DNA from: CAYPNF01 sp964411985
GTDB taxonomy: Bacteria; Verrucomicrobiota; Verrucomicrobiia; Limisphaerales; J093
Assembly: GCA_964411985.1 (NCBI GenBank)
Contig: CAYPNF010000009.1
Location: 1-64,000 of the forward strand
Direction of reading: 5' to 3'
Length of the DNA stretch: 64,000 bases
Positions 44,367-52,826 of the stretch are shown here, piece by piece. How positions within the stretch are numbered: position 1 is the stretch's first letter; every line of letters begins with the position of its first letter. The translations under genes and the position numbers were made by a program. The notes beneath the pieces are model-generated. The model was not told the DNA's origin, searched no databases, and saw only the letters and a program-made list of their open reading frames with translations.

Positions 44367-45311
44367 CTAACCTTGGAAAACTTGGCGCAGGTAACTACAG
44401 TTGGCGACATAGCTCGGAATGGTCTCCGCGCCCGAGGGAACCGCGCCCTCAATTTGCATCCAACCTTCGTATCCAATATCGTTCATGGCATCACGGACCT
44501 GTTCCAGGTTTACCTTGCCCTTGCCGAGCAGGAAGCCATTCTCCTTCATGTGGAACTCGCAGATGTTCTTCTTCCCCAGCTGCCGAATCTCCTTGCAGAT
44601 ATCGTAGCCCCGCACGGTGGAGTTGCAGACGTCATAGTACATCTTCACGGCGGGTGAGCCGACGCGGTCCATGATGCGCAGGGTATCTTCGGCACTGAGC
44701 CAGGATTCAAGGCCAAGGATGACTTTGGCTTTCTCAGCTTTTGGAGCTACTTTCTTGAGGCGCTGGACCACTTCGTCGATGCCGGTCTTGTCGTCCACCA
44801 AATCCCCATTTCCAAAGAAGGCCAGGAGGACGACTTTGACCTTGAGCGCCTTCATGACGCCGACGCAATCCTCTACCCACACCTCGGCGCGGGGATCCCG
44901 CTTGTAGGGAATTTCATTGAGTTCGCCGATGGCCAGGGATGCGATCTCCACACCCGCCGCCTTGGCTGCCTGCTGGAATTGCTGTTGCACTTCAGGCTTG
45001 CGCAGTTTCATGTCATCAGCCGCAGAACCCAGGCTGACCTGGACGCCATCAAGACCGATCTGCTTGGCCACTTCGAACGCTTTCACGTTGGCCATTTGGC
45101 CGATGGACCAATCGCAGGCGCCGATCCGGAAGCGGCGCTTGCTTGAGGCGCCAAACACAGAAGCGAGCTGATTGGCAAAGGCGAAGGTGGCCGCCGCCTG
45201 GGCGGACCGGGCGAGCATCGTGCGTCGAGAGATCAAGTTCATAAGAGGATTCGGTTTGGCGCCTTGCGCTTTCGGGGCCATGGTTCGGTCCAGGAACGCA
45301 TCGGCGGTCAT
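44367..45311 (-). CDS. Tat-exported sugar phosphate isomerase/epimerase-like TIM-barrel protein
   Basis: A 314-residue xylose isomerase-like TIM-barrel protein. A twin-arginine signal (ISRRTMLARSAQAAATFAFA) lies near the start; Met codons at 45311, 45281 and 45242 are all possible, the last putting the signal at the extreme N-terminus. The barrel shows FRIGACDWSIGQ, EVAKQIGLDGVQVSLGS, VILGLESWLSAEDTLRIMD, VKMYYDVCNST and ICEFHMKENGFLLGKGKVN, with metal-ligand Glu, Asp and His as in the family. It is 10 bases downstream of the Gfo/Idh/MocA gene. The two types often act together on modified sugars or inositols. Confidence 0.9.
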   Translation of the reverse strand: MTADAFLDRTMAPKAQGAKPNPLMNLISRRTMLARSAQAAATFAFANQLASVFGASSKRRFRIGACDWSIGQMANVKAFEVAKQIGLDGVQVSLGSAADDMKLRKPEVQQQFQQAAKAAGVEIASLAIGELNEIPYKRDPRAEVWVEDCVGVMKALKVKVVLLAFFGNGDLVDDKTGIDEVVQRLKKVAPKAEKAKVILGLESWLSAEDTLRIMDRVGSPAVKMYYDVCNSTVRGYDICKEIRQLGKKNICEFHMKENGFLLGKGKVNLEQVRDAMNDIGYEGWMQIEGAVPSGAETIPSYVANCSYLRQVFQG

Positions 45312-45321
45312 TGCGTCTGGG

Positions 45322-46560
45322 CTACGACTTCAGGCCGCGGGTATCGAAGGTCCATTTCTCGTTCGCCTTCATGAGATCGTTCCAGGTGACCTCGGCCTTT
45401 TTGTAGGCGGCGGTGCGGCCGAGGATGGTGACGAGATTGCTCCGTACGCTCTGGGGCACGGTAGGATTGGTGAAATCCCCCTTGGTAATGGCGTCGTGGA
45501 AAGAAGCGATGTTCCTGGTGGCCCCTTCCTGGTAGATCGGACCGGTGTCCCCGCTGAAGCCATCGTCTTTGCCCCGAACCCAGACCTTGCCTCCGTAGTG
45601 TGTGTCCGCCGTGCCGGTGGTGCCGTACACTCGGCACATAATGTCGTCGTAGGTTCCGAATTGCTTGGAGCAGAACGTGAGAATGACGTCGTTCGGAAAC
45701 GTATAAATCACCGAGAAGTGATCCCAGCAATCCCCCAGGAAATCGCGGGCGCGCCCGCCCGTTCCCACGGCTTTGACAGGGTCGGCGTTGAGGAACCAGG
45801 CAGCCACGTCCAGAGCGTGGATGTTCTGTTCGGTGATGATATCTCCAGAAAGCACACGGTCAATCGCCCACGCGCGAAGGCGCGCGGAGGCGTCCTGATT
45901 AGATTTGCGGAACTCCTTGTCCATACTCTCAAAGTACAGAGGGCACTGGTAGGCTGCTTCCGCCGTCTTGATCGGACCGATCTCGCCCGCCTGGACCCGC
46001 TTCACCACCTCCTGGTAGGCCGGCATGGCGCGCGTCTGGAAATCGACGTAAAACGCAAGCTTCTTCTCCGTGGCCTTGCGTCCGCTTTCCCCTACGGTGG
46101 TGCAACCGGGAACATCCACCGCAATCGGTTTCGCCAGGTAGACGTGCTTGCCGGCATCGACTGCGATGGCCGCTTGTTCCGGGTGGAAATAGGGAGGGCT
46201 TTCGATCGCGACGGCATCCAAGCCCGACTCCAGCATTCGTTTATAGCCATCCATCCCCGAATAGCGGCGAGCTTCCGGAACCCCAAGTTTGCTTCCGGCA
46301 TTGTCCGCCTTGTCCTGGAACACGTCATGCACCGCCACCACCTGGTATCCGCTGTGCTTCTTGAACAGCTCCGCGATCCAGGTGCCACGCCCGCCGCAGC
46401 CAGTGAGTCCGACCCGGATGCCTGCGCCTGACTCAGCGGCACGGCCGACACTGAACTGGGTCAGGGACAGCCCTCCCGCCAGGATGCCGGAGGTTTTGAG
46501 GAAGCCGCGGCGTGCCAGGGTGGATGCCGGAGTCGACGAGACAGGAGTGATCGGTTTCAT
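45322..46560 (-). CDS. Tat-exported Gfo/Idh/MocA-family oxidoreductase
   Basis: A 412-residue NAD(P)-dependent sugar or polyol oxidoreductase. The start at 46560 (MKPITPVSSTPAST) is followed by the twin-arginine signal LARRGFLKTSGILAGG. The Rossmann nucleotide site is IRVGLTGCGGRGTWIAELF. The family motif appears as VYLAKPIAVDVPG with the catalytic Lys in AKPIA, and the C-terminal half includes QNIHALDVAAWFLNADPVKAVG and DHFSVIYTFPNDVILTF. It heads a minus-strand group with the TIM-barrel, mutarotase-like and GH127 genes. A periplasmic location means the cofactor must be bound before export, as in glucose-fructose oxidoreductase. Confidence 0.93.
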   Translation of the reverse strand: MKPITPVSSTPASTLARRGFLKTSGILAGGLSLTQFSVGRAAESGAGIRVGLTGCGGRGTWIAELFKKHSGYQVVAVHDVFQDKADNAGSKLGVPEARRYSGMDGYKRMLESGLDAVAIESPPYFHPEQAAIAVDAGKHVYLAKPIAVDVPGCTTVGESGRKATEKKLAFYVDFQTRAMPAYQEVVKRVQAGEIGPIKTAEAAYQCPLYFESMDKEFRKSNQDASARLRAWAIDRVLSGDIITEQNIHALDVAAWFLNADPVKAVGTGGRARDFLGDCWDHFSVIYTFPNDVILTFCSKQFGTYDDIMCRVYGTTGTADTHYGGKVWVRGKDDGFSGDTGPIYQEGATRNIASFHDAITKGDFTNPTVPQSVRSNLVTILGRTAAYKKAEVTWNDLMKANEKWTFDTRGLKS

Positions 46561-46779
46561 GGGATACGTCAAAGCCTATGGGCGTTCTCGATTGTTTGCT
46601 TACTGTGAAAGAGCTTAGGAGATAGGGCGCAAGGCGCTTGGAAGGGTGTGCTGTTTCTGTGTATGATTTCCGCATCGATTGATTCCCAAGCGCCTTCGTT
46701 TCAGTCGACCCCGTCGCCAGCCATCTGCGGGAAAGGCTGAGGGCTTGGGGCTGCCTGAGAGCGAAGTTCACGGAAAGGT

Positions 46780-49700
46780 TCATCGATACGCCCGGGGTTC
46801 AGGGACTTCGGGCTCCGAGCCAGTCAACCCACACCCCAGTCGCCCGCACCCCGCGCACCCCGCCGCCCCCTTCGTGTTGCTGAGCGAGGACATCATGCGT
46901 TCGAAGTGGAAGGGACGCCGTGGCTTCTTACGGACCCCGATCTCATTCATCGTCATGGAGTCGTAAACCCGGCCGTTGAGGATCGTGTACCTCACGGAGT
47001 CCGAGTTGTGGATGTCTTCCAGGGGATTCTTGTCCATGACCACGAGGTCGGCCAGTTTCCCCACTTCAACTGACCCGATATCGCGATCCAAGCCTAGGTA
47101 CTGCGCCCCGCTGATGGTCGCACAGCGCAGCGCGTCGATGGGGCTGATCCCGCTCCGGGCGATCAGCCAAAGCTCCCATTGGGAGCCCAATCCCGCCAAC
47201 TGCCCATGCGCCCCCAGGTGCACCGTTGCGCCCACATCCAACAGCGCCTTGCAGATTGAGGCACTCTGCAAGACGTTGTAATCCTCTTCGCTGGCCATCG
47301 TCCGCCGCCGCGATCGCGGATCGATCACTTGTCGTGGCGTAAAGTTGAGAAGTTTCTCGTGTCGCCATGCATCCATGTGCTGGTACCAGTAGTGCTCACC
47401 GTCCAACCCGCCGTACCCGACGATGAGCGTGGGGGTATAGCCGGTCGCGCTCGCACCCCAGAACTGCTGCACGTCCCGGTAAACGCGTTCGGTGGGTAAC
47501 GAATGTTCGACGCCCGTATGGCCATCAGCCACCATCGTCAGATTATGCTGCAGGAGTGACCCTCCCTCGGGCACGACCATCATGCCCAGTTGGCGCGCTG
47601 CCTCGATCACTTGTTGTCGCTGATCGCGGCGAGGTTGGTTGTACGATTTCACGCTGAACGCTCCCACGGCCTTCATCCGCTTGAGGTGGAAGAGCGCGTC
47701 GTCCAAACTGTCGATCTGGGCTTTGAACGACCCCGCCGCACCGTAGAGGATGGTTCCGGTCGAGAATGTGCGGGGCTGCACGACCAGGCCGGCGCGTTGC
47801 ATCTCGCTCGCGTTGAAGATGCTCTCCGTGTCGTTCGATGGGTCGTGGACCGTGGTAACGCCGAACGCGAGGTCCGCGTAGCGCCCCCAGTTCTGCTGCG
47901 GGATAATGCCATCCCCGCCCTGAGCACCGTGTGCGTGCACATCAATGAATCCGGGCATGATCGTCTTGCCTGCACAGTCGAGAACGAACGCCCCGGCAGG
48001 AATCCGGACTGATTCCGAGCTGCCGATCTCAACGATGCGATTCTGGCGTACTACTACGGTACCGGACGGGAGGACCTCAGCGCCCTTCATTGTGACGACC
48101 CTTCCTCCCACGAGCGCCACCACACCTTCCGGAACGTCGGCCTGGTATCGAAAGGAGATGTTCAGGCCCACGGGTTTGGGTTCCTCCTTTTTGTCCGATT
48201 TGTCCTTCTTCGCCTCGTCCTCAGGCCGGCCAGGGGGCTTGTTCTTTTTCGCGAGTTGCTCAAAGTGTTTTTCCTCGGCTTGTTTTTCAGCCCGGCGCAT
48301 TGCCTCGTCGAGGCTTTGCGTGAACAACTCCGGCCCAAGCGACCAATGCAGATTCTTGGAATTTCCCGACCAGGAAAGGTTGGAACCCGCCTCGCTGGTG
48401 ACCTTGTAGACCGGCACATTCGATGACTTCGGACCCATTTCGATGGTCCGTCCGGTCATCAGGAACGGAGTCATGTAAACATTGAACCGCTCCGCCCAAG
48501 CCACCCATGTTCCGTCGGGGGACACTCGAATCTCCGTGGCGTTGGCGCTCGAGAGGTGCGTCCGTTCCTCCGTTCCGTTAAGTCCGATGCTAAAGAGCTT
48601 GATGTTCTCATTCTCCTTGTCCGGGTCACTCGTCACGAGGAACACGCGATCGCTCTCCTTCCCGAACTGGGGATTTGTACCTTTCTTGGTGATCCGCGTA
48701 CCCTCGCCTCCGGCGGTTGGTACCCAGTAGACGCCAGGCTCGGCTGAGTGAATGCCAGCGGTCAAGTAACCCCCGCTGATCTTGCCGTAGACAATTTTGG
48801 AGCCATCAGGAGTGAAGACCGGATCGACATAGTGCCCTGCTTGGAGGGTTACGCCGCGGTTGTCACCGCCATTCGCGCTGACCACGCGAACGCTGGCCAG
48901 TTCTTCATCATCCCACGCCACATAAGTGATCGATTGTCCATCGCGCGACCACGACGGCATGAATTCGAAGTGTTTCTCATCGGTCGTGAGGCGCTTGGGC
49001 TGGCCGTCAGGCAGGCTGCGGACGTAGAGGTGGCCGAGTGCCGAATACGCCACGGCATCGCCCTTGGGGGATACGGTCACTCCGCGTAACATCTTCACTT
49101 CGAACTCGGAGGGGGCGACTTCGATTGGAACCCTCACCGCCGGCATGATCTTCCGCTCCCCCTTCACGTGGAAAGGGATGTCCGAGACCGTCTTGCTGGC
49201 CACATCCAGCCGGTGAATCCCACCCTTGGCGTAGAAGACAATGGCTTTCGAATCCGGCAGCCAGGCCATCGTTGGGTACACACCGTGGATGGCCCAGGTC
49301 TCCTGCATGTCCCGCTCCAGGTTGTCATAGAGCTTTTGGATCTCACCGCTCGTGATGTTCTGTACGAAAAGGCAGGTTCGGACGCCGTCCCGACGCACAA
49401 ACGCAAGGCGAGTGCCATCTGGGGAAGGGGTGGGGCGTACCGCGCCGCCTGGTCCGGTCACCCAGTTCTCCGTCTCGCCTTTCACGCGATCCAGGCGCGA
49501 GATGATGTAGATCTGCCCGTGGCTATCCTTGTTATACTCCCAGGTTGTCCCCGGGGTCGCATCCCACGAATAATAGAGGTAACGTCCGTCCGGAGAAAAG
49601 GCAGGCTCGCCGACGTCCTTCTGCTCGGTGGGTTTTACGGTCATCTGCAACCCATCGCTCGCTCCTGAATCCACGCCCGCAACAGAATAGAGCCACATCT

Positions 49701-50268
49701 CGCCTGCTCCGAGTGACCGGCGCGATGTGAAGTGTTTGCGAGCGACAATGTACTTCCCATCCGGCGTCCACGCGGGGGAGTTGAGTAGCCGGAACGACTC
49801 CTGGGTGACCTGGCGCAGACCAGATTCCTTTTCGTCCTGCTCGCTCGTCGCCTTGGCTCGGATCATCCAGATGTTGTCGCCGCCGCCGCGATCGCTGGTG
49901 AAGGCAATCCATTTCCCATCCGGACTGAACCGCGGCTGCATGTCCCATGCCATCCCGCTCGTTACTGCCTTAGCCTCGCCTCCCGCAATGGGGATTGTGT
50001 ACAAGTCGCCAAGCAGGTCAAAGACAAGGGTTGCGCCGTCCGGCGAGACGTCGACGTTCATCCACGTCCCTTCCGTCACATCGAGTAGCGCAGACTTCGC
50101 GGTCTCCATGCGCGGCGGCTTCGAGATATCCCAAGTCTCAGGCTTGACCTCCTTGGCGGGGGCTCCGAGGGCGACCTCCGCAGCGGAGGTGCCGGAGCTC
50201 CCAAGGCAAAGAGCGCAAACCATCAGCAGCCAGAGCCGACCCAAACAACGTGCCAGGTTGAATACCAT
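46780..50268 (-). CDS. TolB-like propeller fused to an amidohydrolase
   Basis: A 1162-residue secreted protein. Start at 50268 (MVFNLARCLGRLWLLMVCAL), signal ending GTSAAE; the frame is open upstream but looks non-coding. Residues about 60-740 are TolB/PD40 blades (VDVSPDGATLVFDLLGDLY, PRFSPDGKWIAFTSDRGG, AWTPDGKYIVAR, AFSPDGRYLYYSWD). A Lys/Glu-rich linker (AKKDKSDKKEEPKP) leads to an amidohydrolase domain with GFIDVHAHGAQGG, FGVTTVHDPSND, a His in GHTGVEHSLP and LGAHGQLAGLGSQWELWL. The Cys-Gly tail (AAGCAGCGRLGCG) is unusual. The combination is a known type of secreted hydrolase; the substrate is unknown, perhaps a peptide or cyclic amide. Confidence 0.9.
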   Translation of the reverse strand: MVFNLARCLGRLWLLMVCALCLGSSGTSAAEVALGAPAKEVKPETWDISKPPRMETAKSALLDVTEGTWMNVDVSPDGATLVFDLLGDLYTIPIAGGEAKAVTSGMAWDMQPRFSPDGKWIAFTSDRGGGDNIWMIRAKATSEQDEKESGLRQVTQESFRLLNSPAWTPDGKYIVARKHFTSRRSLGAGEMWLYSVAGVDSGASDGLQMTVKPTEQKDVGEPAFSPDGRYLYYSWDATPGTTWEYNKDSHGQIYIISRLDRVKGETENWVTGPGGAVRPTPSPDGTRLAFVRRDGVRTCLFVQNITSGEIQKLYDNLERDMQETWAIHGVYPTMAWLPDSKAIVFYAKGGIHRLDVASKTVSDIPFHVKGERKIMPAVRVPIEVAPSEFEVKMLRGVTVSPKGDAVAYSALGHLYVRSLPDGQPKRLTTDEKHFEFMPSWSRDGQSITYVAWDDEELASVRVVSANGGDNRGVTLQAGHYVDPVFTPDGSKIVYGKISGGYLTAGIHSAEPGVYWVPTAGGEGTRITKKGTNPQFGKESDRVFLVTSDPDKENENIKLFSIGLNGTEERTHLSSANATEIRVSPDGTWVAWAERFNVYMTPFLMTGRTIEMGPKSSNVPVYKVTSEAGSNLSWSGNSKNLHWSLGPELFTQSLDEAMRRAEKQAEEKHFEQLAKKNKPPGRPEDEAKKDKSDKKEEPKPVGLNISFRYQADVPEGVVALVGGRVVTMKGAEVLPSGTVVVRQNRIVEIGSSESVRIPAGAFVLDCAGKTIMPGFIDVHAHGAQGGDGIIPQQNWGRYADLAFGVTTVHDPSNDTESIFNASEMQRAGLVVQPRTFSTGTILYGAAGSFKAQIDSLDDALFHLKRMKAVGAFSVKSYNQPRRDQRQQVIEAARQLGMMVVPEGGSLLQHNLTMVADGHTGVEHSLPTERVYRDVQQFWGASATGYTPTLIVGYGGLDGEHYWYQHMDAWRHEKLLNFTPRQVIDPRSRRRTMASEEDYNVLQSASICKALLDVGATVHLGAHGQLAGLGSQWELWLIARSGISPIDALRCATISGAQYLGLDRDIGSVEVGKLADLVVMDKNPLEDIHNSDSVRYTILNGRVYDSMTMNEIGVRKKPRRPFHFERMMSSLSNTKGAAGCAGCGRLGCGLTGSEPEVPEPRAYR

Positions 50269-50704
50269 GCGAAGTTGATGCACGGTTTTTGGACGTAAGT
50301 CGAGCTTGCTGTCATCTCTACTTAGGGCCAGATGGCGAACGCCGTGCCGATAGTCTGGGAGATCCCAGTTCCACAAAACAAAAGGAAAAGCGAGGGCGTG
50401 TTCGCTGCAACGGGGGAGGAAGCACGCTGGCCTCATCTGCTGAAGCTTTGGCCGCAACGCAGGACAATCCGAATTGACTACGCAGGCAACTGTAAAGCAT
50501 CCTAAACCCTCGCGAAGGCGGAATCGCCTAGAAACAGGAGATTGACACAGTGAGATGCCCCAATGCCATCGGGCCAAGTGAGTCAGACAGGCCGCCGATA
50601 GTCCGGGCTTCAGCGCAGGTGAGCTGTTGCTTGGGGTGCCTGGAGTACGCCGCTCGTGTCGTCAGAACCGTTTGGCCAACGAAGACCCTATCCCCATTGG
50701 AACC
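50269..50704. other. Divergent intergenic region, no gene seen
   Basis: This 436-base gap separates the amidohydrolase and PQQ-like genes, which point away from each other, so it must hold two promoters. A TTGACA lies at 50542-50547 without a good -10 partner. A small hairpin AGGCG-GAAT-CGCCT lies near 50515. I see no small gene. Confidence 0.5.
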
Positions 50705-52567
50705 ATGATCAGGATCGATGAGATTGCCGATTGGTTTTGCAGAAACCCATTGCTCGCGGCTGCGCTGGGATTGTCCCTAGTTGCGCCAGGGCAGGCGGCC
50801 GAAATCGGCCAACTGAAGTGGAGGTTTCCAACCACGGAAATGCCTATGCGGTCCTCCCCGGCTATTGGCACGGATGGCACGGTGTATATCGGGTCGTGGG
50901 ATCGCAACGTCTATGCATTAGATGGAAGGACCGGAGCTAAGAAATGGAGTTTCGCCACAGGTAACGTCGTGGATTCGTCCCCGGCGATTGGCGTGGACGG
51001 CACGGTGTATATTGGGTCATGGGACGGTAACGTCTATGCATTAGATGGAGCTACAGGGGCCAAGAAGTGGAGTTTCGGCACTGACCATGACATTTTTGAT
51101 GTTCAGCGGTCCTCCCCGGCGGTTGGCTCGGATGGGACGGTGTATATTGGGTTGATGGACCACCGCGTCTATGCTTTGGACGGAGTCACCGGAGCCAAGA
51201 AGTGGAGCTACCTCACGGATGGGGAGGTCTACTCATCCCCGGCGCTTGGTACGGATGGTATGGTGTATATTGGGTCCTGGGACGGCAACGTCTATGCATT
51301 CGATGGAGCTACAGGAGCCAAGAAGTGGAATTACACTACGGGCGGCATGGTAGACTCATCTCCCGCGGTTGGTTCAGATGGAACGGTGTTTATCGGATCA
51401 GGGGACGGTAATGTCTATGCCTTGGATGGCGCCACAGGGGCAAAGAAGTGGAATTACACCACGGGCAGGGCCGTGTCCTATTCGTCCCCGGCGATCGGCA
51501 CGGACGGCACGGTGTATATTGGATCCTGCGACGGCAACGTCTACGCGTTAGATGGAGCGACCGGGGCTAAGAAGTGGAGCTACACCACGGGCGGCATAGT
51601 GGACTCCTCCCCCGCGATTGGCATGGACGGCACGGTGTATATTGGATCTGGGTACGAAGACAACTGCGTCTATGCGCTCGATACAGCGACTGGAGCCAAG
51701 AAGTGGAGTTATGGCACCAGCGGTAATGGGGTGTGGACCGGTGGCGTGTCTTCATCCCCGACGATTGGCGCGGACGGCACCGTCTACTTTGGGTCTAACG
51801 TGGGGACATTGTATGCTGTGCAGGGATCCTCCGGATTGGCAAACTCTCCCTGGCCCAAGTTCCGTCGAAACGCACGGAATAGCGTGTGTTCAGCGTATGC
51901 CCCTTTGGTTCGCCGTGAGCCTGTGCGAATGATCGTGAACGAGGGTTCAACCTGCCAGGTGGAAGTGGAGGCTTTCGGCGACCCCACGCCGAGCCTTTCC
52001 TGGTTCCACAATGGATTGCCGATTGCCGGTGCGACCCAAGCATCCCTGACCATCTCGTCTGCAGCCCGCACTGCCGACGGAATCTACACGCTACTCGCCA
52101 GCAACACCGTCGGACAGGCGACAAGCAAACCCATCATCGTTCTCGTCAGTAATGTTAAGCCGCAGCAGTGGATGGGACTGAAATGGGAAAGCGGGACCAA
52201 CGGGCTGGTGACCCTGGAAAGCGCCACGCAACTAGGAGCGTCCGCCTCGTGGCATTCGCTGAGCAATTATCCATCGAACGGCACCACCCAGACCTATGTG
52301 GAGACAAGTTCTGCTAACGCCGCCCGTTTCTATCGGCTTAGCAGTGCGGAGGCGACGCCGATCAGTGGCGCGGGCTTCGTGAATGGCTGGTCGATGACGG
52401 AGCCTGCAGGAACCCGGCTTCTCGTGGAGGTGACTTCAGAGGTCAGTGGCTGGACCAATTGGGAGGTCTTGACGAATCTGACTCTGCCGGCCAGCCCGCA
52501 TCTGTTTCTGGACCTGGAGAGCCTGGGTGCGCCCGAACGAGTTTACCGTACTACCGTGGTGCCCTGA
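50705..52567 (+). CDS. Secreted PQQ-like beta-propeller protein with Ig-like domain
   Basis: A 620-residue secreted protein. Start at 50705 (MIRIDEIADWFCRNPLLAAA), signal ending APGQAAE. Eight blades follow, seven of about 40-48 residues with the pattern SSPAIGTDGTVYIGSWDGN, VYALDGATGAKKWSYTTG, and a terminal one running into SPWPKFRRNARNS, the usual closing strand of bacterial PQQ-like propellers. Next is an Ig-like domain (about 400-485, with VNEGSTCQVEVEAFGDPTPS and ADGIYTLLASNTVGQA) and a short C-terminal beta-domain that ends in YRTTVVP. No quinoprotein catalytic residues are visible, so a binding or structural role is more likely than dehydrogenase activity. The blades are unusually alike. 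Confidence 0.88.
   Translation: MIRIDEIADWFCRNPLLAAALGLSLVAPGQAAEIGQLKWRFPTTEMPMRSSPAIGTDGTVYIGSWDRNVYALDGRTGAKKWSFATGNVVDSSPAIGVDGTVYIGSWDGNVYALDGATGAKKWSFGTDHDIFDVQRSSPAVGSDGTVYIGLMDHRVYALDGVTGAKKWSYLTDGEVYSSPALGTDGMVYIGSWDGNVYAFDGATGAKKWNYTTGGMVDSSPAVGSDGTVFIGSGDGNVYALDGATGAKKWNYTTGRAVSYSSPAIGTDGTVYIGSCDGNVYALDGATGAKKWSYTTGGIVDSSPAIGMDGTVYIGSGYEDNCVYALDTATGAKKWSYGTSGNGVWTGGVSSSPTIGADGTVYFGSNVGTLYAVQGSSGLANSPWPKFRRNARNSVCSAYAPLVRREPVRMIVNEGSTCQVEVEAFGDPTPSLSWFHNGLPIAGATQASLTISSAARTADGIYTLLASNTVGQATSKPIIVLVSNVKPQQWMGLKWESGTNGLVTLESATQLGASASWHSLSNYPSNGTTQTYVETSSANAARFYRLSSAEATPISGAGFVNGWSMTEPAGTRLLVEVTSEVSGWTNWEVLTNLTLPASPHLFLDLESLGAPERVYRTTVVP
50852..51828 (+). repeat. Eight tandem propeller repeats, about 120 bases each
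   Basis: Within the PQQ-like gene, units of about 120-145 bases repeat with high DNA similarity; the segment ACGGTGTATATTGG or a near copy recurs in most units, followed by GTCTATGC and AAGAAGTGGA. Copies 4, 5 and 6 are the most alike, which suggests recent duplication or gene conversion. Confidence 0.85.
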
Positions 52568-52587
52568 ATCTGTCGTTCGGGGAGGGC

Positions 52588-52715
52588 CACGGTGCCCGAC
52601 CGTGTATCGCAGCCTGCCAGGCTGCTGTATCGCAGGTCGCCTGACCTGCATCGTGTGGAAAAGCAGGAGGCCAGCCGACTGGGCAGTCGGCGATACGGCA
52701 GGCAAGGCTGCCTGC
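52588..52715. repeat. Array of five perfect short hairpins
   Basis: Five stems follow one another with no gene between: 52588-52604 (CACGGT/ACCGTG), 52610-52624 (CAGCCTG/CAGGCTG), 52632-52649 (GCAGGTC/GACCTGC), 52674-52691 (GCCGACT/AGTCGGC) and 52698-52715 (GCAGGCA/TGCCTGC). Stems are 6-7 base pairs with loops of 1-5 bases. TGTATCGCAG precedes or opens the second and third, and the reverse-type CGATACGGCAG joins the fourth and fifth. The array starts 20 bases after the stop of the PQQ-like gene. Confidence 0.75.
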
Positions 52716-52826
52716 GGCACGAACGCGCGCTAATCCACTCCCCCGGAGTTGGGCCCACTCCGCGCGGTTCCCTCGGGGTTTTTGGCTGGCCAAGGCCTCA
52801 TTGTGCGAGGACTATCCATTCCACTT

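Noticed and set aside
45172..46431. 419-residue plus-strand frame opposite the Gfo/Idh/MocA gene
   Set aside because: The oxidoreductase motifs on the minus strand are unambiguous.
50852..51828. Functional quinoprotein dehydrogenase
   Set aside because: The blades are of the generic PQQ-like type without the catalytic and cofactor residues of dehydrogenases, and an Ig-like domain follows.
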